Positions 29,050 to 37,010 of a DNA stretch of 64,000 nucleotides are shown here, piece by piece (positions within the stretch are counted from its first letter, which is position 1; the number at the start of each line of letters is the position of its first letter). The stretch is from contig NZ_BNEM01000001.1 of the NCBI RefSeq assembly GCF_018327705.1, forward strand, positions 3,782,001 through 3,846,000, in the 5' to 3' direction. The stretch is from Catellatospora sp. TT07R-123 (GTDB lineage Bacteria; Actinomycetota; Actinomycetes; Mycobacteriales; Micromonosporaceae). Made by a program: the position numbers and the translations under genes. The notes below the pieces were generated by a model. The model ran no database searches and had not been told where the DNA came from. It saw nothing but the letters and a program-made list of their open reading frames with translations.

Positions 29050-30420
29050 TTACGGACGCGGGTAGCCGGGGGCGTGGCGGCGCCAGGGCGAGGCCAGCTC
29101 GATCTGCCCGGCCACCGCCAGCAGCAGCAGCTCGGTGCCGGGCGGGCCGACCAGCTGCACGGCCGCGGGCAGCCCGTCCGGGCGTACGCCCATGGGCAGG
29201 GTCATCGCGGGGAACCCGGCGATGTTCCACGGTGCCGCGTACGGCGCGTAGCGGGTGTTGGCCACCACGTTGGCCAGCCAGCTCCGCCGGTGCCAGGTGG
29301 CCGCCTTCATGGGCGCCCCGGCCAGCACCGGGGTGAGCAGCAGGTCCACGCTGTGCTCGGCGAAGAAGTCCAGCGCCTGGTCCCGCAGCTGCTTGCGGTC
29401 GGCCTCCTGGACGTAGCCGCGGCGCCAGGCCCAGGCGCCCATCGCGATGTGGCGCCGGGTGCGCCGCTGGAGGCGCCAGCGCTCCAGCTCGGCGGCCTCG
29501 GCGTCGCGGTACGCCGCGGCGAACCAGGTCGCCATGCCGCGCAGGCCGAGCCTGGTCGAGTACGCCGGATCGGCGCCGATCAGGTCGTGGCCGCAGTCGG
29601 CCAGCAGCTTCTCGGCGGTCTGGACCACGGCCCGGTTGGCCGCGTCGGCGCCCGACCCGGCCACCGGCGAGCGCAGCGACACCGCGATGCGCAGCCGCCC
29701 CGGCTGGTTCAGCGGCTGCGGCGTCCGCCCCGCGAGCACGGCGAAGCCGAGTGCCGCGTCGGCGACGGTGGTGGCGAGCATCCCGTGCTCGACCAGCCCG
29801 AACCAGTCGTCGGCGCCCAGGTCCACCGGCAGCACGCCCCGGCCGGGCTTGAGCCCGATCAGACCGCAGCAGGCGGCCGGGATGCGGATCGAGCCGAGGC
29901 CGTCGTTGGCGTGGGCCATCGGCACCAGCCCGGCGGCGACGGCCGCGGCGGAACCGCCCGACGACCCGCCCGGGGTGCGGTCCAGGGCCCACGGGTTGCG
30001 GGTGACGGCGGTGTCGTCGTCGGTGGTGCCCCACAGCCCCAGCTCGGGCATGCGGGTGGTGCCCAGCACGATCGCGCCCGCGCCGCGCAGGCGGCGGACC
30101 AGCTCGTGGTCCTGCTCGGCCACGGGCGTACGCGCGGCCGCCGAGCCGTGCCAGGTCGGCACGCCCGCGACGGGCGTGTTCTCCTTGACCGCGATCGGCA
30201 CCCCGGCCAGCGGCAGGTTGCCCAGCTCGCCCTGCTCGTCGACCTTCTCGGCCTCGGCGGCGGCCTCGGCGCCGCGGACCACGCGGAAGGCGGCCACGAT
30301 CGGATCGGTGCGGCTGACGTACTCCAGGTGGTCGGCGACGACGGCGGTGGCGGAGGTGTCACCGCGGCGCACCGCGCGCGCGATCTGCTTAGCGGTGGAC
30401 CCGACCCACGTGTCCGCCAT
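29050..30420 (-). CDS. Amidase-signature family hydrolase
   Basis: This 456-residue enzyme hydrolyses an amide bond by the Ser-cisSer-Lys triad. The lysine is in IAVKENTP (~78), the conserved GGSSGGSAAAV loop (~150-160) gives the cis-serine, and the nucleophilic serine is in NDGLGSIRIPAA. Length is normal for a stand-alone amidase. GAGGAACTG immediately before the ATG gives a strong ribosome site. There are no GatB or GatC genes near, so it is probably not the tRNA-dependent GatA. The substrate is unknown. Confidence 0.92.
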   Translation of the reverse strand: MADTWVGSTAKQIARAVRRGDTSATAVVADHLEYVSRTDPIVAAFRVVRGAEAAAEAEKVDEQGELGNLPLAGVPIAVKENTPVAGVPTWHGSAAARTPVAEQDHELVRRLRGAGAIVLGTTRMPELGLWGTTDDDTAVTRNPWALDRTPGGSSGGSAAAVAAGLVPMAHANDGLGSIRIPAACCGLIGLKPGRGVLPVDLGADDWFGLVEHGMLATTVADAALGFAVLAGRTPQPLNQPGRLRIAVSLRSPVAGSGADAANRAVVQTAEKLLADCGHDLIGADPAYSTRLGLRGMATWFAAAYRDAEAAELERWRLQRRTRRHIAMGAWAWRRGYVQEADRKQLRDQALDFFAEHSVDLLLTPVLAGAPMKAATWHRRSWLANVVANTRYAPYAAPWNIAGFPAMTLPMGVRPDGLPAAVQLVGPPGTELLLLAVAGQIELASPWRRHAPGYPRP

Positions 30421-30541
30421 CAGTTCCTCCGCAACGTCGCTGTCGCCGTGCCTGGCAACCGGGGTTCCAGTATGGAGGTGATCGCTGTGACCTCAACACC
30501 GGAGTCTTGCCGGGGCCCGATCCGTTGGCAATGCTGGATCG

Positions 30542-31171
30542 ATGCAGCCGGACCAGAAGAGTCGCAGTTGGACAGTGCCCGTCGTCGTCGGCGTGATCGG
30601 GCTGGTGGTGCTGCTGGTGCTGTGCCTGGGCGGCGGCGCGGCCGGCTACTACCTGCTGCGCCGCAACGGATCGGCGCCGTCGCCGTCCGCCGCGGCCGCC
30701 CCGGCGAGCCCGCTGCCGTCGGTGGCGCCGCCCGCGCCCAGCAGGGCGCCGCAGGACTGCCTCGTCGGCGACTGGCTGGAGACGTCGTACACCTCCAACG
30801 TCGAGTTCTACGACGGGACCGTGCAGCTGACCGGCAAGGGCGTGCGGTTCAGCTACGGCGCCGACGGCGTGCTGCGCATGGTCTACAACACGACCCGCAA
30901 GGGCACCCGCAGCGGTGACCGGTACGAGGTCATCCACAAGGGCAACGTCGTCATGAACTACGTGGCCGACGAGAAGACCATCAACTACAGCAGCCCGCAG
31001 ACGACCGGGACGACCACGCTCAAGATCAACGGGAGCACCAACAACTCCCAGAAGCTGACCATGTCGGTGAACCCCGACAGCTACAGCTGCAAGGGCGACG
31101 AGCTGCGCCTGTTCGGCGAGGACTACGCCATGGAAGCCACCCGCGTGCTGCCCCCCGGCCAGGGGGTCTGA
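30542..31171 (+). CDS. Membrane-anchored extracellular protein of unknown function
   Basis: This 209-residue protein has one N-terminal membrane helix (~12-38, [20 protein letters not shown]) followed by a Ser/Pro/Ala linker (~44-70). The extracytoplasmic domain of ~135 residues contains two cysteines and many Thr/Asn/Tyr-rich beta-like strands, for example [17 protein letters not shown]. That opening resembles lipocalin-like domains in which a GxW motif starts the barrel. I cannot assign a function. It is convergent with the metB gene 25 bp away. Confidence 0.8.
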   Translation: MQPDQKSRSWTVPVVVGVIGLVVLLVLCLGGGAAGYYLLRRNGSAPSPSAAAAPASPLPSVAPPAPSRAPQDCLVGDWLETSYTSNVEFYDGTVQLTGKGVRFSYGADGVLRMVYNTTRKGTRSGDRYEVIHKGNVVMNYVADEKTINYSSPQTTGTTTLKINGSTNNSQKLTMSVNPDSYSCKGDELRLFGEDYAMEATRVLPPGQGV

Positions 31172-31196
31172 CCCGGCCGGAGGGCTCGCGCAAGCG

Positions 31197-32333
31197 TCAG
31201 GACAGCGCGGCGGCCAGGTCCGCGATCAGGTCGTCGATCGTCTCGATGCCGACCGACAGCCGGACCAGGTCGGCCGGGACCTCCAGCGCCGAACCGGCCA
31301 CGCTGGCGTGGGTCATCTTGCCCGGGTGCTCGATCAGCGACTCGATGCCGCCCAGCGACTCGGCCAGCGTGAACACCTTGGTGGTGTTGCAGACCCGCTC
31401 GGCCGAAGCCGGATCGCCGGTACGGAAGCTGATCATGCCGCCGAAGCGGCGCATCTGCTTGGCGGCCACCTCGTGGCCCGGGTGCTCGGGCAGGCCCGGG
31501 TAGTAGAGCTGGGTGACCTTCGGGTGCCCGGACAGGAACTCGGCCACCTTCTCCGCGTTGTCGCAGTGCCGCTCCATGCGTACGGCCAGCGTCTTCACGC
31601 CCCGCAGGGTCAGCCACGCGTCGAACGGGCCGTTGACCGCGCCCATCGCGTTCTGGTGGTACTTCAGCGAGTCCGCCAGCTCCAGGTCGTTGAGGACCAG
31701 CGCCCCGCCGACCACGTCGGAGTGGCCGCCGACGTACTTGGTGGTCGAGTGCACCACCACGTCGGCACCCAGCGCCAGCGGCTGCTGAAGGTACGGGCTG
31801 GCGAACGTGTTGTCCACGACCAGCAGCGCGTGCGCGTCGCGCGACAGCGCCGCCAGGCCCGCGATGTCGGCGATGTTGAGCAGCGGATTCGTCGGCGTCT
31901 CGACCCAGATCATCTTCGTGTTCGGGGTGAGCTTGGCCCGCACGTCGTCGACGTCGGAGATCCGGGCCGCCGACCAGGTCAGCCCCCAGCGCTCGGCCAC
32001 CCGCGCGAACAGGCGGAACGTGCCGCCGTACGCGTCATCCGGGATGATCACGTGGTCGCCCGGCGCACACACCGTGCGGATCAGGGTGTCCTCGGCGGCC
32101 AGGCCGCTGGCGAACGTCAGCCCCCGGGCACCCCCCTCCAGCGCGGCCAGGCACTCCTGGAGCGAATCGCGGGTCGGATTGCCCGAGCGCGCGTACTCAT
32201 ATCCCAGGCGCGGCGAACCGACCGCGTCCTGCTTGAAGGTCGATGTCTGGAATATCGGCGGGATCACCGCACCGGTGCGTTCATCCGGTTCCTGACCCGC
32301 GTGGATAGCGAGTGTTTCAAACCCGTAAGACAT
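31197..32333 (-). CDS. metB: Cystathionine gamma-synthase/gamma-lyase family enzyme
   Basis: This 378-residue PLP enzyme of the Cys/Met metabolism family has the Schiff-base lysine at K199 in [23 protein letters not shown] (~46-56) and [12 protein letters not shown] further on are family signatures. It either condenses an activated homoserine with cysteine (MetB) or splits cystathionine (gamma-lyase). The sequence does not decide, and actinobacterial members often do both. A cystathionine beta-synthase lies 16 kb away (48337), which favours reverse transsulfuration. Its start codon is only 30 bp from the divergent msrA. Confidence 0.93.
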   Translation of the reverse strand: MSYGFETLAIHAGQEPDERTGAVIPPIFQTSTFKQDAVGSPRLGYEYARSGNPTRDSLQECLAALEGGARGLTFASGLAAEDTLIRTVCAPGDHVIIPDDAYGGTFRLFARVAERWGLTWSAARISDVDDVRAKLTPNTKMIWVETPTNPLLNIADIAGLAALSRDAHALLVVDNTFASPYLQQPLALGADVVVHSTTKYVGGHSDVVGGALVLNDLELADSLKYHQNAMGAVNGPFDAWLTLRGVKTLAVRMERHCDNAEKVAEFLSGHPKVTQLYYPGLPEHPGHEVAAKQMRRFGGMISFRTGDPASAERVCNTTKVFTLAESLGGIESLIEHPGKMTHASVAGSALEVPADLVRLSVGIETIDDLIADLAAALS

Positions 32334-32363
32334 GTCAACAGCCTAAGCGAGCACACTTGGAGC

Positions 32364-33020
32364 ATGTTCCTTCGCCACAAGAAGCTCGACCTGCCCACCC
32401 CCGCCGAGGCGCTGCCCGGACGGGATGTCTCCATGCACGTGCCCGCCCGCCACTACGTGCTCGGCACCCCGCTGGTCGGCCCCTGGCCCGAAGGGTTGCA
32501 GACGGCTGTGGTCGGCATGGGCTGCTTCTGGGGAGCCGAGCGGCTGTACTGGAAGACCGACGGCGTCTACTCGACCGCGGTCGGCTACGCCGGCGGCAGC
32601 ACCCCCAACCCGACGTACGAGGAGACCTGCTCGGGGATGACCGGGCACACCGAGGCGGTGCTGGTCGTGTTCGACCCGCAGGTGGTCTCGTACGCGGAGA
32701 TCCTCAAGATCTTCTGGGAGAACCACGACCCGACCCAGGGCATGCGCCAGGGCAACGACATCGGGACGCAGTACCGGTCGGCGGTGTACACGACCAGCCC
32801 GGAGCAGGCGGCCGAGGTGGCGGCGTCGCGCGAGGCGTTCCAGCCGGTGGTGAACGCGTCGGGGTACGGGGAGATCACGACCGAGATCGGGCCGCTGACC
32901 CACTTCTACTACGCCGAGGACTACCACCAGCAGTATTTGGCCAAGAACCCCAACGGGTACTGCGGCATCGGCCCCAACGGCATGAGCTGCCCCATCGGGG
33001 TCGCGAGGACCGACGCCTGA
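32364..33020 (+). CDS. msrA: Peptide-methionine (S)-S-oxide reductase
   Basis: This 218-residue MsrA repairs S-form methionine sulfoxide using thioredoxin. The catalytic cysteine is C54 in [29 protein letters not shown] and [12 protein letters not shown] are conserved substrate-pocket segments. A C-terminal [13 protein letters not shown] supplies the recycling cysteines of the two-thiol type. The N-terminal ~45-residue extension is typical of the longer MsrA class. It is divergent from metB across 30 bp, so the promoters must overlap. A 12-bp hairpin follows the stop codon. Confidence 0.96.
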   Translation: MFLRHKKLDLPTPAEALPGRDVSMHVPARHYVLGTPLVGPWPEGLQTAVVGMGCFWGAERLYWKTDGVYSTAVGYAGGSTPNPTYEETCSGMTGHTEAVLVVFDPQVVSYAEILKIFWENHDPTQGMRQGNDIGTQYRSAVYTTSPEQAAEVAASREAFQPVVNASGYGEITTEIGPLTHFYYAEDYHQQYLAKNPNGYCGIGPNGMSCPIGVARTDA

Positions 33021-33039
33021 TCTGGCCAAGACCCCCCGC

Positions 33040-33077
33040 AACGGCTGTACCAGGCGAAACAGCCCGGTACAGCCGTT
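33040..33077 (+). terminator. 12-bp hairpin after msrA
   Basis: AACGGCTGTACC (33040-33051) and GGTACAGCCGTT (33066-33077) form a perfect stem with a 14-nt loop, 20 bp after the msrA stop codon. A short T-containing stretch follows rather than a T-tract. It is a likely factor-independent terminator. Confidence 0.65.
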
Positions 33078-33185
33078 CACATCTCGGTGTGTTGCTCTTT
33101 GTGCGCGGAACCTGTCAGTCAGTTCAGGACAATGGCGTTCGGCAGCGGTGCCGCGCCGCCGCGCTTGGCGACAAGGGGTTCTGAG

Positions 33186-33749
33186 ATGCGCAAGCTGGTG
33201 GCGACGGTGTTCAACTACTCGGTCGACGGGCTCATGGCCGACCGGGGCACCGCGTTCTGGGACTTCTGCTTCGGCCTGCCCGAGAACCGCGATCCCGACG
33301 ACCCCGCGCAACTCGACTTCCTCCGCAGCGCGCACGCGCACGTCTTCGGCCGTACCGCCTACGAGGGCATCTCGGTGTCGATGATGAAGTCCGTCGACCA
33401 CCCGTTCTCGCCCATCCTGAACGCGGCGCCCAAGGTCGTCTTCTCCCGGACGCTGGAGAAGGCGGACTGGGCCAACACCACCATCGCCGCCGGCGACACG
33501 ACCGAGGAGGTCGACCGGCTCAGGCAGGGCGGCGACGGCCACATCGTGGTCTGGGGCGGGGTCCGGCTGTGGCGCTCGCTCATGCAGCTCGACCTGATCG
33601 ACGAGCTCCAGATCAGCATGTTCCCGTACGTCGCGGGCGAGGGCACCCGGCTGTTCGACGGCGTGCCCAGCTCGTACCCCCTGGAACTGGTCTCCAGCGT
33701 CCCCTCCGGCAACGGGATCGTCGAGCTGGTGTACCGCCGCTCCCGATAA
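33186..33749 (+). CDS. Dihydrofolate reductase/RibD C-terminal-like reductase
   Basis: This 187-residue protein has the DHFR/RibD-C fold. It opens with MRKLVATVFNYSVDGLMAD, and has the substrate-region HVFGRTAYEG (~55-64), the NADPH-binding-like GHIVVWGGVRLWRSLM (~118-133) and the final LISMFP-type strand (ELQISMFPYVAGEGTRLF). These stand-alone proteins are not true folate enzymes; most are reductases of unknown substrate. The ATG at 33186 was chosen because family homology starts here; the upstream open frame is non-coding in style. It is probably monocistronic. Confidence 0.9.
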   Translation: MRKLVATVFNYSVDGLMADRGTAFWDFCFGLPENRDPDDPAQLDFLRSAHAHVFGRTAYEGISVSMMKSVDHPFSPILNAAPKVVFSRTLEKADWANTTIAAGDTTEEVDRLRQGGDGHIVVWGGVRLWRSLMQLDLIDELQISMFPYVAGEGTRLFDGVPSSYPLELVSSVPSGNGIVELVYRRSR

Positions 33750-33790
33750 TCCGTGGCCGGGTGCGCCGGGCGCTGGCACGCTGCCTGCCC

Positions 33791-34450
33791 ATGGGCAACT
33801 CCATCAGGTACCCGCTGCTGCGCACCCCGGACCTGGATCTGGCGTTCACGGCTGCCCAGCAGCTGATGTCGCTGGCGGTCGTCGTCGAGCACATGTTCGG
33901 CTACCTCGTCACCACCAGCCATGACCTGAGCCGCTACCAGCACGTGGCCGGGATCGACTGCCGGGCCCAGACCACGCCCGAACTCGCCGAGCTGCTGCTG
34001 GACGCGCTCGATCTGCACGGCCGCGACCGGCTCATGAGCGCGCCGGTATGGGACGACGGCACCTGCACCGTGTACGGCATGGACCCCCGAGCCTCGGTCC
34101 GCCTGCGTACCCTGCCGCCGGTCCTGGTGGAGGTGCATCTGGAACGGAACGCGCCCGACGAGGCCGACCGCGACCTCGTCGCCGCCGCCGGGCCCGACAC
34201 CGGATCGATCTACTGGTCGGTGGGCTGGCCCGAGATCCCCGAGCTCTGCCTGCTCCCGAGCCCGAAGTACGGCGGCGTCGAGATCACCGTCAACTCCGAC
34301 GACCCCGACAGCGACGTGCCCGCCTCGACCGGCGACCACACGGTATGGATCCACGACAACCGCGACGGCGCACTGCGGGTGCCCTGGCTGGGAGCGTCGA
34401 TCGGTCTGCCCGACCCGCGCGTCATCGGCCCCACGAAGTACGGCATCTGA
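33791..34450 (+). CDS. Hypothetical soluble protein
   Basis: This is a 219-residue protein that I do not recognise. It has no membrane segment or signal peptide and is acidic, with regular third-position G/C. Segments such as SIYWSVGWPEIPELCLLP and the C-terminal IHDNRDGALRVPWLG look structured. The ATG at 33791 is the first plausible start, 41 bp after the reductase gene, without a good ribosome site. The two genes may be co-transcribed. Confidence 0.6.
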   Translation: MGNSIRYPLLRTPDLDLAFTAAQQLMSLAVVVEHMFGYLVTTSHDLSRYQHVAGIDCRAQTTPELAELLLDALDLHGRDRLMSAPVWDDGTCTVYGMDPRASVRLRTLPPVLVEVHLERNAPDEADRDLVAAAGPDTGSIYWSVGWPEIPELCLLPSPKYGGVEITVNSDDPDSDVPASTGDHTVWIHDNRDGALRVPWLGASIGLPDPRVIGPTKYGI

Positions 34451-34468
34451 TCCGCCCCGGGGGACGTG

Positions 34469-35011
34469 TCAGCAGTCGACGACCTTTTCGAGATGGATCG
34501 AGTCCGCCCGGTATCCGCTGTAGTAGAAGGTCACGTCGAGGATCCAGGGCGATCCTTGGCAGACAGCGCTGCGTGCCACCGAGATGGTCTTCGTGAACGT
34601 GTTGGAGCCGGTGCCCGTCACCGTGGCGGTTCTGTCCCGCGCCCGCTTCGAGGAGTGGTAGCCGACGTCGATCGTCGCCTTGCCATACCCCGTCGTGGTC
34701 CCCTTGACCGTCACGACGACCTCCGTGCTCGTGACCGAGATGCTCATCGTCATCGACTTGAGCTTGATCGTGGGGCGTGGCGCGGGCGACGGCGAGCGGC
34801 GGGGCGACGGGGACGTCGAGGGTTTCGGCGTCGGCGACACGCTGGGCGAGGGCACGGCGCTCGGCGAGGGCGGCGCCTCGGCTGACGGGCTCGCGACGGG
34901 GCTCGGCGAGGCGAACAGCGCGGCGGGCTCCGGATCGTCGCCGGAGCAGGCTGCCAGCGTCCCGGTCAGCAGCACAGCGGCGACAGCGGCGGCGAAACGA
35001 ACCCTCGGCAT
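34469..35011 (-). CDS. Secreted lipoprotein of unknown function
   Basis: This 180-residue protein has a classic lipoprotein signal (MPRVRFAAAVAAVLLTGTL then AAC, Cys-22). A long Ser/Pro spacer (~35-80, SPSPS repeats) crosses the wall. A compact C-terminal domain of ~100 residues has two cysteines and beta-like strands (VTSTEVVVTVKGTTTGYG). No enzymatic motif was seen. It is convergent with the hypothetical gene at 33791, 18 bp away. Confidence 0.82.
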   Translation of the reverse strand: MPRVRFAAAVAAVLLTGTLAACSGDDPEPAALFASPSPVASPSAEAPPSPSAVPSPSVSPTPKPSTSPSPRRSPSPAPRPTIKLKSMTMSISVTSTEVVVTVKGTTTGYGKATIDVGYHSSKRARDRTATVTGTGSNTFTKTISVARSAVCQGSPWILDVTFYYSGYRADSIHLEKVVDC

Positions 35012-35422
35012 GACGACCCTCCGACACGAGAACAGGCCGCGCCACTCTACGAGATCTTGACCGCCCGCGCGGCCCCGTCCAGCGGGGTTGCGCTGCGTGA
35101 TCGGCGCTTGCGGTCACCTCCGCAGCCCCAACACGAGGTTTCGACCGAAGCCGCCGATCAACCCGCCACCTCACCCCATCGACCCGGCCCGCACCGGGCG
35201 CAGGGCCACGAAGATCGGCGTTCTCGGTCGGAATGCGAGTCTGAGCGCGAGATTCTGACCGGAAACTGTGATCATGGTGGCTGCGCGGCTGCGCCCGCGC
35301 GGCTGCGCGGGCCTGGCGCGGACCGGTCGGCCCGTGCCAGACGGCCGGGCTCGGCGCAGCGCGGTCCGGGTCGCGTGACGCGACCCGGACCGCACCCACC
35401 CCGAGCGCCCCTGGATTGGCGC
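35012..35422. other. Intergenic region with repeats, no gene seen
   Basis: About 410 bases separate two - strand lipoprotein genes. The left part has an inverted pair TGATCGGCG/CGCCGATCA (35098-35106, 35152-35160). The centre is A/T-richer and contains GTGATCATGG. The right part has repeated CTGCGC/GCGCGG stretches and the 15-bp hairpin at 35361-35393. The promoter of the 34469 lipoprotein gene should be at the left end. Confidence 0.5.
35361..35393 (-). terminator. 15-bp hairpin with 3-nt loop
   Basis: GCGGTCCGGGTCGCG (35361-35375) and its exact inverse (35379-35393) enclose TGA. It lies 30 bp beyond the stop codon of the - strand gene at 35423 and is the strongest hairpin in this intergenic region. 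Confidence 0.65.
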
Positions 35423-35848
35423 TCAGCCGCCCCCGCCGCCCCCCGACGGCGCGGGAGTCTTCGCGTACGCGCGCCAGCTGTTCCCGCCGTCGCCGACGAA
35501 GAAGAACACCAGGTATGTCTTCCCGTCCTGCACCAGCGCGTCGACGGAGTCGCCGACCCGCGCCTCGGGCTCGTCTGCCAACTGCCCGAAGTCGAGGTCG
35601 ACCTTGTTCATCGGCCCGCCGGTCTGCGACGACCGCAGTTTCCATGTCCCGCTGCCGTCCACCTGCCCGGCGAAGTCGTGGGACAGGAAGTCGCGGAACC
35701 GCTCATACGGCAGTTTCACCGCGGTGAACCTCCCGTCGGCGGTGAAGACCAGGTTGCCTCCGTCGACGTTGCTCCAGGTGCCGACCAGGTCTGCCGGGCG
35801 CAGGTCGGCGGGGTCCCCGTAGTCGGCGAGAGCTCCCCCAACGCGCAC
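35423..35848 (-). CDS. Lipoprotein-like gene with apparent frameshift
   Basis: The open frame encodes 141 residues with a clear domain (LVGTWSNVDGGNLVFTADGR), a small beta-barrel-like lipoprotein domain. Its own start, a GTG at 35848, has no ribosome site and no signal peptide. Just upstream, in another frame, an ATG at 35895 begins MRRILALVVALVIGGGC, a textbook lipoprotein signal with its lipobox cysteine. Adding one base to the five-C run at 35835-35839 would join the two. So this is either a recent frameshift or a sequencing error in a homopolymer. Length of the joined product would be ~157 residues. Function unknown. Confidence 0.7.
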   Translation of the reverse strand: MRVGGALADYGDPADLRPADLVGTWSNVDGGNLVFTADGRFTAVKLPYERFRDFLSHDFAGQVDGSGTWKLRSSQTGGPMNKVDLDFGQLADEPEARVGDSVDALVQDGKTYLVFFFVGDGGNSWRAYAKTPAPSGGGGGG

Positions 35849-35895
35849 CCGCCCCCGATGACCAAGGCCACCACCAGCGCGAGTATTCGTCGCAT
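35840..35895 (-). other. Out-of-frame lipoprotein signal peptide for the 35423 gene
   Basis: The ATG at 35895 starts a basic, hydrophobic, Gly-Gly-Cys signal of 17 residues in a frame that does not continue into the mature domain. See the frameshift described for the gene at 35423-35848. Confidence 0.6.
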
Positions 35896-35996
35896 GGCAG
35901 CGATTCTGCCGTCACCGCCTCCGGAATGCGTCCCTCGTCACGACGCCTTCACAGCTTCTCCACAGTCGCGAATGGAGCGTTAGGACCCAGGCGTGG

Positions 35997-36075
35997 GGAA
36001 GGGCACCTTCGACCTCGCAAAGCGAGCCGCGATGCTGCTCGTCTGGCTGACGCCAGCCGACGAAGGTGCCCTTCC
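35997..36075 (-). terminator. Branched hairpin with AAGGGCACCTTC core
   Basis: GGAAGGGCACCTTCG (35997-36011) and its exact inverse (36061-36075) bracket 49 nt that hold two further hairpins: CTCGC/GCGAG (36014-36026) and CTGGC/GCCAG (36043-36056). Together they would fold as a three-way junction. It begins 5 bp beyond the stop codon of the DUF6807 gene, so it probably ends the carbohydrate operon. The arm core AAGGGCACC recurs at 57010-57056. Confidence 0.6.
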
Positions 36076-36080
36076 GTACC

Positions 36081-37010
36081 TCAGTCCTCGGGGGTGGCGA
36101 GGGTGGTGAGGGTGGCGGTGCCGAGGGCGGCGAGGGCGGCGGGGTCGGGGCTGCCGTCGGCGACGACCACCGCGTATCGCAGCAGCAGGCTGCCGTCGTG
36201 GGCCATCGTCACCTCCTCGTCGAAGAACGGTGCGGGGCAGACGCAGGCGAAGGGCTCCGCGCGGACGAACCACTTGACGTGCTGGTCGCCGTTGCCGGGG
36301 TCGTCGACGAAGACCAGGGTCGACGAGCGGCTGCTGCCGTCGTGGCGGCCGGTGAAGCCGAGCCAGGGGGCGCGTACGCCCATCAGCTCGTCGCCGCCGG
36401 TCCGGCCCTCGACGTGTACGGCGCCGCCGGTGAACGAGCGCGGCCCGCGCCAGAACAGCCCGCCGTAGCCCGCGTTGTCGCGGCCCTCGGTGGTGGGGCT
36501 GCCCATGACGATGTCGCGGCCGCTGACGTTGGTGAGCGCGGTGGTGAAGGTGAGCACCCAGGCGTCGGAGTCGGGGGCGGCGGTGACGGTGAAGCCGCGC
36601 TCCTCGCGCAGCCAGGTCTCGCCCCCCTCGGTGATCCAGTCGAGCCGGTGGGCGACGCGGACGAGGCCGGGCTCGGCGTCGAGCCGGTCGAACCGCTGGT
36701 GCCGCATGCTGCCGTTGTTGGGCAGCTGGCGGTATTCGTGGCCGCGGGTGTAGGTGACGCCGCCCCAGAAGTTCTCGGTGCCGACGTTGGGCAGCGACAG
36801 CGCGATGCCCCGGTGCCACACGTGGTCGTGTGGCCGGAACAGGCTGACCAGGTCGCCGCCGAGGGTGTGCAGCGGGTGGAAGTACGGCCGCGGCGACTCC
36901 AGCTGGGGGTCGGTGGGCTGGTAGACGTAGCGCAGCAGGAGCTGGTCGCCGTATTCGACGGCCAGCGAACCGGTGCGGTCGTCGGTCAGGCGCAGGGCGG
37001 CGTCGCTCAT
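36081..37010 (-). CDS. DUF6807 (PmoA-like) protein
   Basis: This 309-residue protein of the DUF6807 group is found in sugar-catabolic clusters, often beside Gfo/Idh oxidoreductases. Signature segments are PRPYFHPLHTLGG (~41-53), FRPHDHVWHRGIALSLP, and FWGGVTYTRGHEY with conserved His residues that could bind metal. The ATG at 37010 overlaps the Gfo/Idh stop codon by 4 bases (ATGA), showing coupling. The biochemical role of the family is unknown. The name PmoA used by some pipelines does not imply methane oxidation. Confidence 0.85.
   Translation of the reverse strand: MSDAALRLTDDRTGSLAVEYGDQLLLRYVYQPTDPQLESPRPYFHPLHTLGGDLVSLFRPHDHVWHRGIALSLPNVGTENFWGGVTYTRGHEYRQLPNNGSMRHQRFDRLDAEPGLVRVAHRLDWITEGGETWLREERGFTVTAAPDSDAWVLTFTTALTNVSGRDIVMGSPTTEGRDNAGYGGLFWRGPRSFTGGAVHVEGRTGGDELMGVRAPWLGFTGRHDGSSRSSTLVFVDDPGNGDQHVKWFVRAEPFACVCPAPFFDEEVTMAHDGSLLLRYAVVVADGSPDPAALAALGTATLTTLATPED

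Noticed and set aside
29050..30420. GatA subunit of tRNA amidotransferase
   Set aside because: The amidase signature is present, but there are no gatB or gatC genes nearby and the family is broad.
31308..33020. A 570-residue protein ending in MsrA
   Set aside because: The first 350 residues are the antisense shadow of metB. The MsrA homology starts at the ATG at 32364.
34780..34910. Periodic GGCGA repeat
   Set aside because: It encodes the Ser/Pro spacer of the lipoprotein at 34469, not an independent repeat.
36081..37010. Methane monooxygenase subunit (PmoA)
   Set aside because: Some DUF6807 proteins carry that label, but the sequence has no membrane helices of PmoA and sits with sugar genes.
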